Of a stretch of 64,000 nt of DNA, positions 34,033-41,107 are shown piece by piece. Source of the stretch: JBEDUK01 sp040414485 (lineage in GTDB: Bacteria > Actinomycetota > UBA4738); the NCBI GenBank assembly GCA_040414485.1, contig JBEDUK010000027.1, positions 1 to 64,000 of the forward strand. Direction: 5' to 3'. Position numbers and translations under genes: made by a program. Every line of letters begins with the position of its first letter. Positions within the stretch are counted from its first letter, which is position 1. Under the pieces are notes generated by a model. That model did not search any database, had not been told where the DNA came from, and saw only the letters and a list, made by a program, of their open reading frames with translations.

Positions 34033-35361
34033 CTATCGGGCGCCTGCGTCCGGGGTCCGCGGGATGACGAACCAGAACGTGGCGCCCGTGGCTTCGTCTC
34101 CGGCGCCTTCGTCTGCGACGGCGGCGCCGCCCCGGTTGCGGGCGCCGATCGTGCCTCCGTGGGCCTCGACGAGCGACTTCGCGATCGCGAGCCCCAGGCC
34201 CGCTCCGCGCGATTCGGGCGACTTCGCGAACCGGTCGAACACGCTGTCCAGGCGGTCGGGGGGGATCCCGCTCCCGGTGTCGGAGACGGTGAACCGAACC
34301 CCGGCGCCCGGGTCGGCCGGGCCGGCCGGCTCGGCCGCTCCCACAGGTTCGACCCCGACCCTCACGCTCCCTCCGGGTGGCGTGTGCCGGATGGCGTTCG
34401 CGATGAGGTTCGACAGGACTTCGCGGATCCTGACCCGGTCCACCTCGATCTCGCCCGCCGGGCCGCCTGGCCCGACGGCCAGCGCGACCCTCGCGGCCGC
34501 CGCTTCCGGCCCGTGCGCCGCGACCGCGTCCTCGGCCAGTTCGCGCGGATCGGTCGGCTCCAGCCGGAGCCTCAGCGCGCCGCTCTCCGCCATCGCCAGC
34601 ATCGAGAGGTCCTCGAGCAGACGGGACATCACGCGCGTCTCCTCGAGCGCCGGCTCCAGGTGCCCGGCATCGGCGACGTAGACGCCGTCGAGGATCCCTT
34701 CGATGTTCGCCTGGATGATCGTGAGCGGCGTCCGCAGCTCGTGCGCCACGTCGGCGAAGAGCTGACGACGGACGTGCTCGTTCGCCTCGAGCCGTTCGGC
34801 CATCGCGTTGAACGACCGGGCGAGCGACCGCACCTCGCGCGGGCCGCCCGGCTGGACGCGCGCCGAATAATCGCCGGACGCGACGCGCTCGGCCGCGCCC
34901 ATCACGTCGTCGATCGGGCGCGCGGTGCGCCTGGCTCCGCGCGCCGCGATGACCACCAGCACGATGATCACCACGAAGATGGCGAAGCCGAACGGCGGGC
35001 CGCCTGTCCACCGATGGGGCGGGTTCGCGCCGGAGCCATGCCAGATGGTGCTGCCGATCCAGAACAGGAACCCGCCGGCGACGAACGCCAGGCCGAACAG
35101 CGCCAGAAGGAACAGGGCGATCCTGCGGGCGAAGTGCCTGGGAACGCCCTGCCAGCCCTCACGGCCCTGCGGAGGCCACGGTTCGGATTCGGGCCACCAC
35201 GGAGGGGGCCCGCCGCGCCAGGGGGGACCGCCGCGGTAGCGCCGGCCGCGCGGGGGCGAAGGCGATGGTGCGGCCGGCTCCGCCGCCGGCTCCGGCTCCG
35301 ACCCCGGCTTCGACACCGGTGCCGGGTCCCCTTCGGCCCTGTCCCCCGGATCCTCAGTCAT
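34033..35361 (-). CDS. Sensor histidine kinase (HAMP-HisKA-HATPase)
   Basis: The product has 442 residues. The first 75 are Pro/Gly/Glu-rich and cytoplasmic. Two membrane helices (about 80-105 and 125-145) flank a very short outer loop (about 20 residues, WHGSGANPPHRWTGG). HAMP is followed by the H-box ADVAHELRTPLTIIQANIEG, N-box LSNLIANAIRHTPPG, G1 DTGSGIPPDRL and G2 GAGLGLAIAKSLVEAHGG. The short loop argues for sensing within the membrane or through a partner. It overlaps the response-regulator gene by 8 bp. Confidence 0.93.
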   Translation of the reverse strand: MTEDPGDRAEGDPAPVSKPGSEPEPAAEPAAPSPSPPRGRRYRGGPPWRGGPPPWWPESEPWPPQGREGWQGVPRHFARRIALFLLALFGLAFVAGGFLFWIGSTIWHGSGANPPHRWTGGPPFGFAIFVVIIVLVVIAARGARRTARPIDDVMGAAERVASGDYSARVQPGGPREVRSLARSFNAMAERLEANEHVRRQLFADVAHELRTPLTIIQANIEGILDGVYVADAGHLEPALEETRVMSRLLEDLSMLAMAESGALRLRLEPTDPRELAEDAVAAHGPEAAAARVALAVGPGGPAGEIEVDRVRIREVLSNLIANAIRHTPPGGSVRVGVEPVGAAEPAGPADPGAGVRFTVSDTGSGIPPDRLDSVFDRFAKSPESRGAGLGLAIAKSLVEAHGGTIGARNRGGAAVADEGAGDEATGATFWFVIPRTPDAGAR

Positions 35362-36046
35362 CGGCGAACCGGTACCCCACGCCGTGAACGGTCAGCACGT
35401 ACCGCGGGCGCTTCGGATCGGGCTCGAGCTTGCGCCGGATGTTCTTGACGTGGGCGTCGATGGCGCGCTCGTACGACTCGAAGGCGACCCCATGGACTGC
35501 GTCGAGCAGCTGCGATCTGGTGAACACGCGGCCGGGCTGCGCCGCCAGCGTGGCGACGAGCTCGAACTCCGTCGGCGTCAGTTGCACGTTCCTGCCGTCG
35601 ACCGACGCCCGCATGCGCGTCATGTCGAGCGTCACACCCGCCGCGCGGATGACCTCGGGCCTGGCCACGGAGACCACTTCGCTGCGCCGAAGGACCGCGC
35701 GAACGCGAGCCACCAACTCCTTCGGGCTGAACGGCTTGACCACGTAGTCGTCGGCGCCCAGTTCCAGCCCGACGATCCGGTCCGATTCGTCCGCGCGCGC
35801 CGTCAGCATCACGATCGGGACGTTCGACGAACGCCGGATCTCCCGCGTGACATCGAGCCCGTCGCGCCCGGGAAGGCCGAGGTCCAGGACGATCAGGTCC
35901 GGCTTCGCCGAACGCGCGCTCGACAGGCCCGCGTCGCCATCGGCCGCCACGATCACGTCGTAGCCCGCGTGCTCGAGGTAGTCGCGGGCGACCCGGGCGA
36001 TCGCCATCTCGTCCTCAACGACCAGGATCGTCTTCATTCGCGTCAC
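35354..36046 (-). CDS. OmpR/PhoP-family response regulator
   Basis: The 230-residue protein has a receiver domain with the acidic pair VVEDE, phospho-acceptor Asp in IVLDLGLPGRDG, Thr in VMLTARADESD and Lys in VVKPFSPKELVARV. A winged-helix DNA-binding domain follows (LTPTEFELVATLAAQPGRVFTRSQLLDAVHG ending VRGVGYRF-like VHGVGYRFADD). The start is ATG 36046 (MTRMK) or ATG 36037. It partners the overlapping histidine kinase. Repeats resembling a PHO box lie upstream of the operon. Confidence 0.95.
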   Translation of the reverse strand: MTRMKTILVVEDEMAIARVARDYLEHAGYDVIVAADGDAGLSSARSAKPDLIVLDLGLPGRDGLDVTREIRRSSNVPIVMLTARADESDRIVGLELGADDYVVKPFSPKELVARVRAVLRRSEVVSVARPEVIRAAGVTLDMTRMRASVDGRNVQLTPTEFELVATLAAQPGRVFTRSQLLDAVHGVAFESYERAIDAHVKNIRRKLEPDPKRPRYVLTVHGVGYRFADD

Positions 36047-36146
36047 CTACCTGATCCAACGTCGGTCCGTCTGTCAGCGTGGCGGACGGCAGCGGCGGTG
36101 GCAAGGCTTGTCGCCCGCCACCGCCGCTGCCGCCGTCGGTCCGTGC

Positions 36147-36542
36147 TCAGGCGCTGGACGCCGGCGGCGACGTCTCGCCTTCACGCTCGTGGGCCTCACG
36201 GTGCCACGCCTCCATCCGCTCCCGCGGCCCGCCGGAACCCCACGGTCCCGGGCCACCGGGTCCGTACGCGCCCCAGCCCGGGCCGCCCCACCCGAGCCGC
36301 CTGGGTGCGAACGCGGCCCGCAGCAGCACGAAGACGAGGATCAGGAACAGCGGGAACAGGAACAGGCCGAACGGGAAGAAGCCCCACCCGCCGTAGTGCG
36401 GTCCCGCGTAGACGATGCGGGCACCGTGCGCCACCGCGCCGTGCGCGAATCCCGCGTGGTAGGCGCCGACGGCGATGCCGATGCCCGCGCCCACGATCAA
36501 CAGCGTGAGCAGCAGGATCGCCGCCCATTTGCGATTCGACAT
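36147..36542 (-). CDS. Small two-helix membrane protein, Gly/Pro-rich tail
   Basis: The 131-residue product starts at ATG 36542, with GAGGGGAG about 12 nt upstream. Helix one is WAAILLLTLLIVGAGIGIAVGAY; helix two is FFPFGLFLFPLFLILVFVLL. A basic and Gly/Pro/Trp-rich region follows (GWGGPGWGAYGPGGPG), then a charged end (ERMEAWHREAHEREGE). I recognise no named family. Being just upstream of, and in line with, the response regulator and kinase (100 bp gap), and behind the PHO-box-like repeats, it may be a regulated target or an accessory subunit for the short-looped sensor. Much longer frames upstream are not coding-like. Confidence 0.65.
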   Translation of the reverse strand: MSNRKWAAILLLTLLIVGAGIGIAVGAYHAGFAHGAVAHGARIVYAGPHYGGWGFFPFGLFLFPLFLILVFVLLRAAFAPRRLGWGGPGWGAYGPGGPGPWGSGGPRERMEAWHREAHEREGETSPPASSA

Positions 36543-36570
36543 CTCGTACCACTCCCCTCGTCGCTCTCGG

Positions 36571-36588
36571 CGATCCCCCGAGGGATCG
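36571..36588. promoter_or_regulatory. Inverted repeat before the small membrane protein
   Basis: CGATCCC-CCGA-GGGATCG is a perfect 7-bp inverted repeat 29 bp before the small membrane protein ATG, within its probable leader. It could be an operator or an RNA hairpin. Confidence 0.4.
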
Positions 36589-36620
36589 CTCATCGACACT
36601 CCCGAGGCTCGGCGCGCGCC

Positions 36621-36648
36621 GTGAACGAGCTGTGAAGGCGTCGTGGAG
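36621..36648 (-). promoter_or_regulatory. 11-bp direct repeats resembling a PHO box
   Basis: On the minus strand three 11-bp units occur: CTCCACG-ACGC, CTTCACA-GCTC, GTTCACG-GCGC. A seven-base core of G/CTTCAC plus four variable bases is the layout of actinobacterial PhoP (PHO box) sites. They lie about 75-105 bp before the small membrane protein that heads the two-component operon, so autoregulation is likely. Confidence 0.5.
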
Positions 36649-36667
36649 GTGTTCGGACCGCCCGCGG

Positions 36668-36673
36668 TACGAT
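36668..36673 (+). promoter_or_regulatory. -10 box for the P450 gene
   Basis: TACGAT ends 10 nt before the P450 ATG. The predicted leader is about four nucleotides and there is no Shine-Dalgarno. Confidence 0.42.
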
Positions 36674-36683
36674 CCTGTTCGGC

Positions 36684-37913
36684 ATGATCGAACCCGAACC
36701 GGTAAGCCTGGCTGACCGATTCGCGCCCACAGATCCCGCGTTCATCGAGGACCCCTACCCCGTCTACACGGAGATGCGGGAGCGGGCGCCGCTGCTGTAC
36801 CACGAGGCGACCGACCACTGGCTCGTGTCCCGCTATCGGGACGTGAACGCGCTGCTCAGGGACCGGCGCCTCGGCCGAACGTACCTCCACATGGCCTCGC
36901 ACGCGGACATGGGCCACCCCGACCCACCCGCCTTGCAGGACCCGTTCTGGTGGCTGATCAACAACGGCATCCTGGACATGGAGCCGCCGGAGCACACCCG
37001 CGTCCGGCGACTGGTGTCGAAGGCATTCACGCCGCGCACCGTCGAGCGGCTTCGGCCCACGATCCAGACGATCACCGACGAGCTGATCGACGGCGTGTCG
37101 GGCGGCGGGGAGTTCGACCTGATCGCCGACATCGCCGAGCCCCTGCCCGTGACGGTGATCGCCGAGCTGCTCGGAATCCCCGGATCGGATCGCGGCCTCC
37201 TTCGTCCGTGGTCGGCCGAGATCTGTCTGATGTACGAGCTCAATCCTTCAGAGGACTATCAGCGCCGTGCGGCCACGGCGAGCACGGAATTCTCCGAATA
37301 TCTGCGGAGGCTGCTCGGCGAACGGCGGGATCGACCCGGAACGGATCTGATCAGCGAGCTCGCGCAGGTGGTCGACGAAGGAGAGCGGCTGACCGAGGGC
37401 GAGCTGATCGGGACGTGCGCGCTGCTGCTCAACGCGGGGCACGAGGCCACGGTCAACGCGACCGGCCTGGGCTGGTGGACGCTGTTCAGACACCCGGCCG
37501 ATCTCACGCGGATGCGCGCCGATCCCGAAGCGCTCCTACCGACGGCGGTCGAGGAGCTCCTGCGATTCGATACGCCGCTGCAGATGTTCGAACGATGGGT
37601 GCTCGAGGACATCGAGCTGTACGGGCAGCGGATCGCGCGCGGCGCGGAGCTCGGGCTGATCTTCGGTTCGGCGAACCACGACCCGGCGGTGTTCGAAAAG
37701 CCCGAGGAATTGCACCTGACGCGCAAGCCGAACGAGCACCTGACGTTCGGCGCGGGCCTTCATTTCTGCCTCGGTGCGCCGCTGGCGCGGGCCGAACTGC
37801 AGGTCTCCTTCGGAACGCTGCTCAGGCGGTTCCCACACTTGGAGCCCGCCGGGACGCCTCCATGGAAGCCGAACTACATCCTGCGCGGCCTCGAGTCACT
37901 GCCGGTGCGCTAG
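36684..37913 (+). CDS. Cytochrome P450
   Basis: The 409-residue soluble bacterial P450 has I-helix NAGHEATVNATG (the usual Glu/Thr pair, spaced as AGHEAT), K-helix EELLR (ExxR) and the heme loop FGAGLHFCLGAPLAR with the Cys ligand. Size and lack of a membrane anchor fit a class I P450 needing separate ferredoxin and reductase, neither of which is nearby. The closest CYP family cannot be named from sight. It is the only gene on this strand here, convergent with the hom-thrC operon, and its -10 box suggests a leaderless start. Confidence 0.93.
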   Translation: MIEPEPVSLADRFAPTDPAFIEDPYPVYTEMRERAPLLYHEATDHWLVSRYRDVNALLRDRRLGRTYLHMASHADMGHPDPPALQDPFWWLINNGILDMEPPEHTRVRRLVSKAFTPRTVERLRPTIQTITDELIDGVSGGGEFDLIADIAEPLPVTVIAELLGIPGSDRGLLRPWSAEICLMYELNPSEDYQRRAATASTEFSEYLRRLLGERRDRPGTDLISELAQVVDEGERLTEGELIGTCALLLNAGHEATVNATGLGWWTLFRHPADLTRMRADPEALLPTAVEELLRFDTPLQMFERWVLEDIELYGQRIARGAELGLIFGSANHDPAVFEKPEELHLTRKPNEHLTFGAGLHFCLGAPLARAELQVSFGTLLRRFPHLEPAGTPPWKPNYILRGLESLPVR

Positions 37914-37925
37914 GACCCGCGCCCT

Positions 37926-38030
37926 CTACGTCTCTTCAGGCTCCTCGTGGTCGTGGTCGTGGGACGCGTCCTCACTCTCCATGTGATGGTGCTCGCCGCG
38001 GGCCCGACCGGGCCCGTCAGGTGCGCGCCG
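37926..38030 (-). other. In-frame open extension after the UGA of the Cys-rich micro-protein
   Basis: The reading frame of the 61-residue protein continues past its UGA for 34 codons to a TAG at 37926-37928. The extension reads Arg/Gly/Pro-rich (RRAPDGPGRARGE), then HHHMESEDASHDHDHEEPEE, a His/Asp/Glu-rich metal-binding-like tail. About four fifths of its codons end in G or C. It fills nearly all of the gap before the convergent P450 stop. Either UGA is read as selenocysteine or by readthrough, or this is chance noncoding sequence. Confidence 0.3.
37999..38016 (-). promoter_or_regulatory. GC hairpin after the micro-protein UGA (SECIS-like or terminator)
   Basis: On the minus strand CGGGCCC-GGTC-GGGCCCG forms a 7-bp stem with a GGUC loop, starting 15 nt and with its loop about 22 nt after the UGA. 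Bacterial SECIS elements are stem-loops at this distance with G in the first loop positions. No U-tract follows, but T-less terminators also occur in actinobacteria. Confidence 0.4.
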
Positions 38031-38216
38031 TCAACAGCCGGGCTCGCCCGGGTGCCCGCAGCACCCCTTCCCGACGGTGAACGCCCGGGCACGGTTCTTC
38101 GCGGTCAGCGCGAGCTTCTCCCCCACGGAGGCGTCGAACGAACTCCAGTTCAGGTAGAAGTGCTCGATGTGGGAGCGGAGCGAGTGCCCGCCCTCCTCTT
38201 CCTTCCGGTGCGTCAT
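38031..38216 (-). CDS. Cys-rich micro-protein ending CCGHPGEPGC
   Basis: The 61-residue product begins MTHRKEEEGGHSLRSH, then a helical middle (IEHFYLNWSSFDASVGEKLALTAKNRARAF-like pattern) and ends GKGCCGHPGEPGC, with three Cys in a compact, probably metal- or redox-active motif. It starts 10 bp after the thrC stop, so it appears to be the third gene of hom-thrC. I cannot name a family, though small actinobacterial proteins with this kind of ending may exist. The stop is UGA directly after the last Cys, and the frame then stays open for 34 codons (see extension). Confidence 0.65.
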   Translation of the reverse strand: MTHRKEEEGGHSLRSHIEHFYLNWSSFDASVGEKLALTAKNRARAFTVGKGCCGHPGEPGC

Positions 38217-38226
38217 GCGTCCGACT

Positions 38227-39294
38227 CTATCTGGCCGCCAGGCCCAGGTGCTGTGCGATGGCTGCCGCGTCGGCTCGGAGCGTCGCCGTCGGCTCGGCGT
38301 CGCGGTTGCCCCACTGCGGATCCTTCAGGCCGTGCCCCGTCAGGACGCACACGACCGTCGCGTCGGCAGGCAGAGAGCCGCGGCCGTGCAGCGTCAGCAA
38401 TCCGGCCACGGACGCGGCCGACGCGGGTTCGACGAACAGCCCTTCCTCGCGCATCAGTCGCCGCTGTGCCGCCAGGATCTCCTCGTCCGTCACGGCCGCG
38501 ATCCCCCCACCGGAGTCGGCCGCCGCATGGAGGGCACCGTCCCACGACGCCGGGTTCCCGATCCGGATCGCCGTCGCGACCGTCTCCGGATCCGCGATCG
38601 GCGCACCGTGCACGAGCGGCGCGGCGCCCGCGGCTTGGAAGCCGAACATCCGCGGCGTCGCCGCGACCACCTCGTCGTCGGCGTATTCGCGGTAGCCCAT
38701 CCAGTGGCTCGTGATGTTCCCGGCGTTCCCCACCGGCACCAGGTGCAGGTCGGGCGCCCGGCCGAGCATGTCGCACACTTCGAATGCCAGCGACTTCTGG
38801 CCCTGCAGCCGGTAGGGATTGACCGAATTGACCAGTGCCACGTCGAAGCGCGACGCGAGATCCCGCACCGCGCCGAAGGCCATGTCGAAATTCCCGTCCA
38901 CCTCGATCACCGCCGCGCCGTGCGCGAGCGTCTGCGCCATCTTTCCCGGCGCGATCCTGCCCTTCGGCACAATCACCGCGCAGGTCAGGCCGGCCTTCGC
39001 CGCATAGGCTGCCGCCGACGCGCTGGTGTTGCCGGTCGAGGCGCACACGACGGCGGCCGCCCCCTCCTCGCACGCCTTCGACACCGCCACGGTCATCCCA
39101 CGGTCCTTGAACGAACCGGTCGGGTTCGCGCCTTCGAACTTCAGGTGGACCTCGCATCCGGTCTCGGCCGACAGGCGCTCGCTGAAGATGAGCGGCGTGC
39201 CGCCCTCGCGGAGCGTGACGACCGGCGTCGCGGCATCGACCGGGAGGCGGTCCGAATACTCGGTGATCACGCCGCGCCACTGGTGCGCCGTCAC
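38227..39294 (-). CDS. thrC: Threonine synthase
   Basis: This PLP enzyme converts O-phosphohomoserine to threonine. The 355-residue product has the PLP-lysine motif NPTGSFKDRGM (Lys about 63), ASTGNTSASAAAYAAKAG, the PLP-phosphate loop PVGNAGNITSHWMGY and TGHGLKDPQW near the C-terminus. The GTG start overlaps the hom stop by 4 bp (GTGA). It forms the aspartate-to-threonine branch with hom. No thrB is seen here. Confidence 0.96.
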   Translation of the reverse strand: MTAHQWRGVITEYSDRLPVDAATPVVTLREGGTPLIFSERLSAETGCEVHLKFEGANPTGSFKDRGMTVAVSKACEEGAAAVVCASTGNTSASAAAYAAKAGLTCAVIVPKGRIAPGKMAQTLAHGAAVIEVDGNFDMAFGAVRDLASRFDVALVNSVNPYRLQGQKSLAFEVCDMLGRAPDLHLVPVGNAGNITSHWMGYREYADDEVVAATPRMFGFQAAGAAPLVHGAPIADPETVATAIRIGNPASWDGALHAAADSGGGIAAVTDEEILAAQRRLMREEGLFVEPASAASVAGLLTLHGRGSLPADATVVCVLTGHGLKDPQWGNRDAEPTATLRADAAAIAQHLGLAAR

Positions 39295-40580
39295 GGTTCG
39301 CCCGCCTCCACGCGGATGACCGACGCGACGCTTCGAACCACGTCCAGCCCGTCAAGCCGGTCGCGGCACGCGGCCAGCCGCCGCTCCGTGGCACGGTGCG
39401 TGATGACCACGAGCTGCGCCTCGTCGCCGTGGCCGTCCTGCCACACCGACTTGATGGACACCTGATGTTCGGCGAACGCCGACGCGATCTCCGCGAGCAC
39501 CCCTGGGCGATCGTCCACCCGAAGGAGGAAGTAGTACTGCGCGGGCAGGTCGTCCATGGGCAGGATCGCCCGGGATCGCGCCCGGGCGGCGCCCGCGGAA
39601 CGCCCGCCGTGGCGCAGGTTCCGCGCCGCCTCGATCAGGTCACCCACCACGGACGTGGCCGTGGGGTCGCCGCCGGCTCCCCTGCCGGTGAGCATCAGGT
39701 CGCCGACCCGCTCGCCGGTGATCAGGACGGCGTTGAAGCTGTGCCGAACGTCGGCCAGCGGATTGTCCAGCGGGATCATCGCGGGGTGGACCCGGACGGA
39801 CACCGATCCGTCCACGATCTCCGCGACGGCGAGCGGTTTGACGGCGTAACCGAGCCGGCGTGCATTCGCGATGTCCTCGGCGGTGACGCCCGCGATGCCC
39901 TCCCGATGGACGTCGGCGGCCACGACCCGCGCGTCGAACGCGATCGCGGCGAGGATCGCGGCCTTCGCGGCGGCGTCGAACCCCTCGACGTCGGCGGTGG
40001 GGTCGGCCTCGGCGTAGCCGAGCTCCTGCGCCTCCGCGAGGGCGTCGGCAAGGCTCAGGCCGTCCTCCGTCATGCGGGTGAGGATGTAGTTCGTCGTCCC
40101 GTTCACGATGCCCATCACCCGGACGATGCGCTCGCCGGCGAGGCTCTCCAGGAGCGGGCGGACCAGCGGGATGCCCCCGCCGACGCTCGCCTCGTAGAGC
40201 AGGTCCACGTCGTTCGCGGCCGCCGCGTCCAGGAGGTCGGCGCCGTGCGTGGCCAGCAGCTCCTTGTTCGCCGTGACGACCGGCTTGCCCGACGCGAACG
40301 CCTTCAGGACCAGATCGTGCGCGGGGCGCACGCCGCCCATGACCTCCGCCACCACGTCGACGTCGCTCGCGCCGACCACGGCGTACGGGTCGTCGGTGAA
40401 GGCCGATCCGGGAACCGGCACGTCCCGGTCGCGGCCGAGGTCACGCACCGCGACGCGGGTGACCTCCAGACGGACACCGGTTCGTAGTTCGATGTCCTGG
40501 GCATGGTCGTGGAGCATCCGCGCCACCGCCGCGCCGACGTTGCCGCACCCGAGGAGCCCCACGCGGACCGCATTCGTCAT
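39291..40580 (-). CDS. hom: Homoserine dehydrogenase
   Basis: Homoserine dehydrogenase reduces aspartate semialdehyde to homoserine with NAD(P)H. The 429-residue protein has the N-terminal nucleotide fold VGLLGCGNVGAAVARML, ANKELLATHG, the catalytic region GIVNGTTNYILTRM and EAQELGYAEADPTADVEGFDAA, and a C-terminal ACT domain (DRPGVLAEIASAFAEHQVSIKSVWQ) for feedback control. It leads the hom-thrC operon. A TAGCAT box 7 nt before the ATG indicates a leaderless start. Confidence 0.97.
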   Translation of the reverse strand: MTNAVRVGLLGCGNVGAAVARMLHDHAQDIELRTGVRLEVTRVAVRDLGRDRDVPVPGSAFTDDPYAVVGASDVDVVAEVMGGVRPAHDLVLKAFASGKPVVTANKELLATHGADLLDAAAANDVDLLYEASVGGGIPLVRPLLESLAGERIVRVMGIVNGTTNYILTRMTEDGLSLADALAEAQELGYAEADPTADVEGFDAAAKAAILAAIAFDARVVAADVHREGIAGVTAEDIANARRLGYAVKPLAVAEIVDGSVSVRVHPAMIPLDNPLADVRHSFNAVLITGERVGDLMLTGRGAGGDPTATSVVGDLIEAARNLRHGGRSAGAARARSRAILPMDDLPAQYYFLLRVDDRPGVLAEIASAFAEHQVSIKSVWQDGHGDEAQLVVITHRATERRLAACRDRLDGLDVVRSVASVIRVEAGEP

Positions 40581-40587
40581 CCGGAAG

Positions 40588-40593
40588 ATGCTA
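40588..40593 (-). promoter_or_regulatory. -10 box for hom-thrC
   Basis: TAGCAT on the minus strand ends 7 nt before the hom ATG, so the mRNA is predicted to start essentially at the start codon. Confidence 0.45.
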
Positions 40594-40628
40594 TCCGGGG
40601 CCGACCGGGGTCCTGACCGCTCCGGACC

Positions 40629-40823
40629 TCAGGCGCGATCGGTGGCTTGGCGCTCGGACCCGCCGGAGGCGCCGACGGCGGCACCGGCGCGTCGAAGCAG
40701 GCCTTCGATCCGCTCGAGCTCCTCCGCCCGGCGGCGGCCCTCGGCGACCCAGGTCCCCAGCAGCACGAGTCCCACGGCGAGCTCGAGCATCAGCACCGCC
40801 AGGATCCAGACGACCGCCCCCAT
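40629..40823 (-). CDS. Small single-helix membrane protein in the sulfate operon
   Basis: The 64-residue product has an N-terminal membrane helix (VVWILAVLMLELAVGLVLLGTWV) and a charged helical tail (EGRRRAEELERIEGLLRRAG). The ATG has GGAGG 7-8 nt upstream and follows the yezD-like stop by 4 bp, so it is the last gene of the sulfate import operon. No family is recognised. A helper or stabiliser of the permease is a guess only. Confidence 0.6.
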   Translation of the reverse strand: MGAVVWILAVLMLELAVGLVLLGTWVAEGRRRAEELERIEGLLRRAGAAVGASGGSERQATDRA

Positions 40824-40827
40824 GTCG

Positions 40828-41070
40828 CTAGCCTCCGCCGGGCGGCCGCCCCGGCCGCGCCGGCCGCCCCGACGGCGTGCCGGGCGGCTCCCGCAGCCGG
40901 AGCCTCTCCGCCACGTCGATCTGGACGACCTTGCCGTCGTGGACCAGCACCTGGACGCTGCCGAACCGGATCCCTCGCAGCGCTTCGATCACGCGGAACG
41001 CGAGCGTCAGCTCGTCGCGCGTTATGTCCTTCGGGACTCCGGTGATGGGCGTCCCCTCCCGTCCAGCCAT
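40828..41070 (-). CDS. YezD-like (DUF2292) small protein
   Basis: The 80-residue product starts at ATG 41070, preceded by GAGGGAG about 8 nt upstream. The core FRVIEALRGIRFGSVQVLVHDGKVVQID-type sequence matches DUF2292/YezD, small proteins often found beside sulfate or sulfonate uptake genes. The tail is Pro/Gly/Arg-rich. Role unknown; the family's neighbourhood implies a function in sulfur assimilation. It lies 37 bp after cysA in the same operon. GTG 41097 is a poorer start because its Shine-Dalgarno is too close. Confidence 0.8.
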   Translation of the reverse strand: MAGREGTPITGVPKDITRDELTLAFRVIEALRGIRFGSVQVLVHDGKVVQIDVAERLRLREPPGTPSGRPARPGRPPGGG

Positions 41071-41107
41071 CGCGCGCGCTCCCTCGGCCAATGCCACCCC
41101 TCCCGTC

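Noticed and set aside
37910..38092. A 60-residue Thr/Arg-rich minus-strand frame near the P450 end
   Set aside because: Composition is shadow-like, and it competes with the frame of the Cys-rich micro-protein and its extension.
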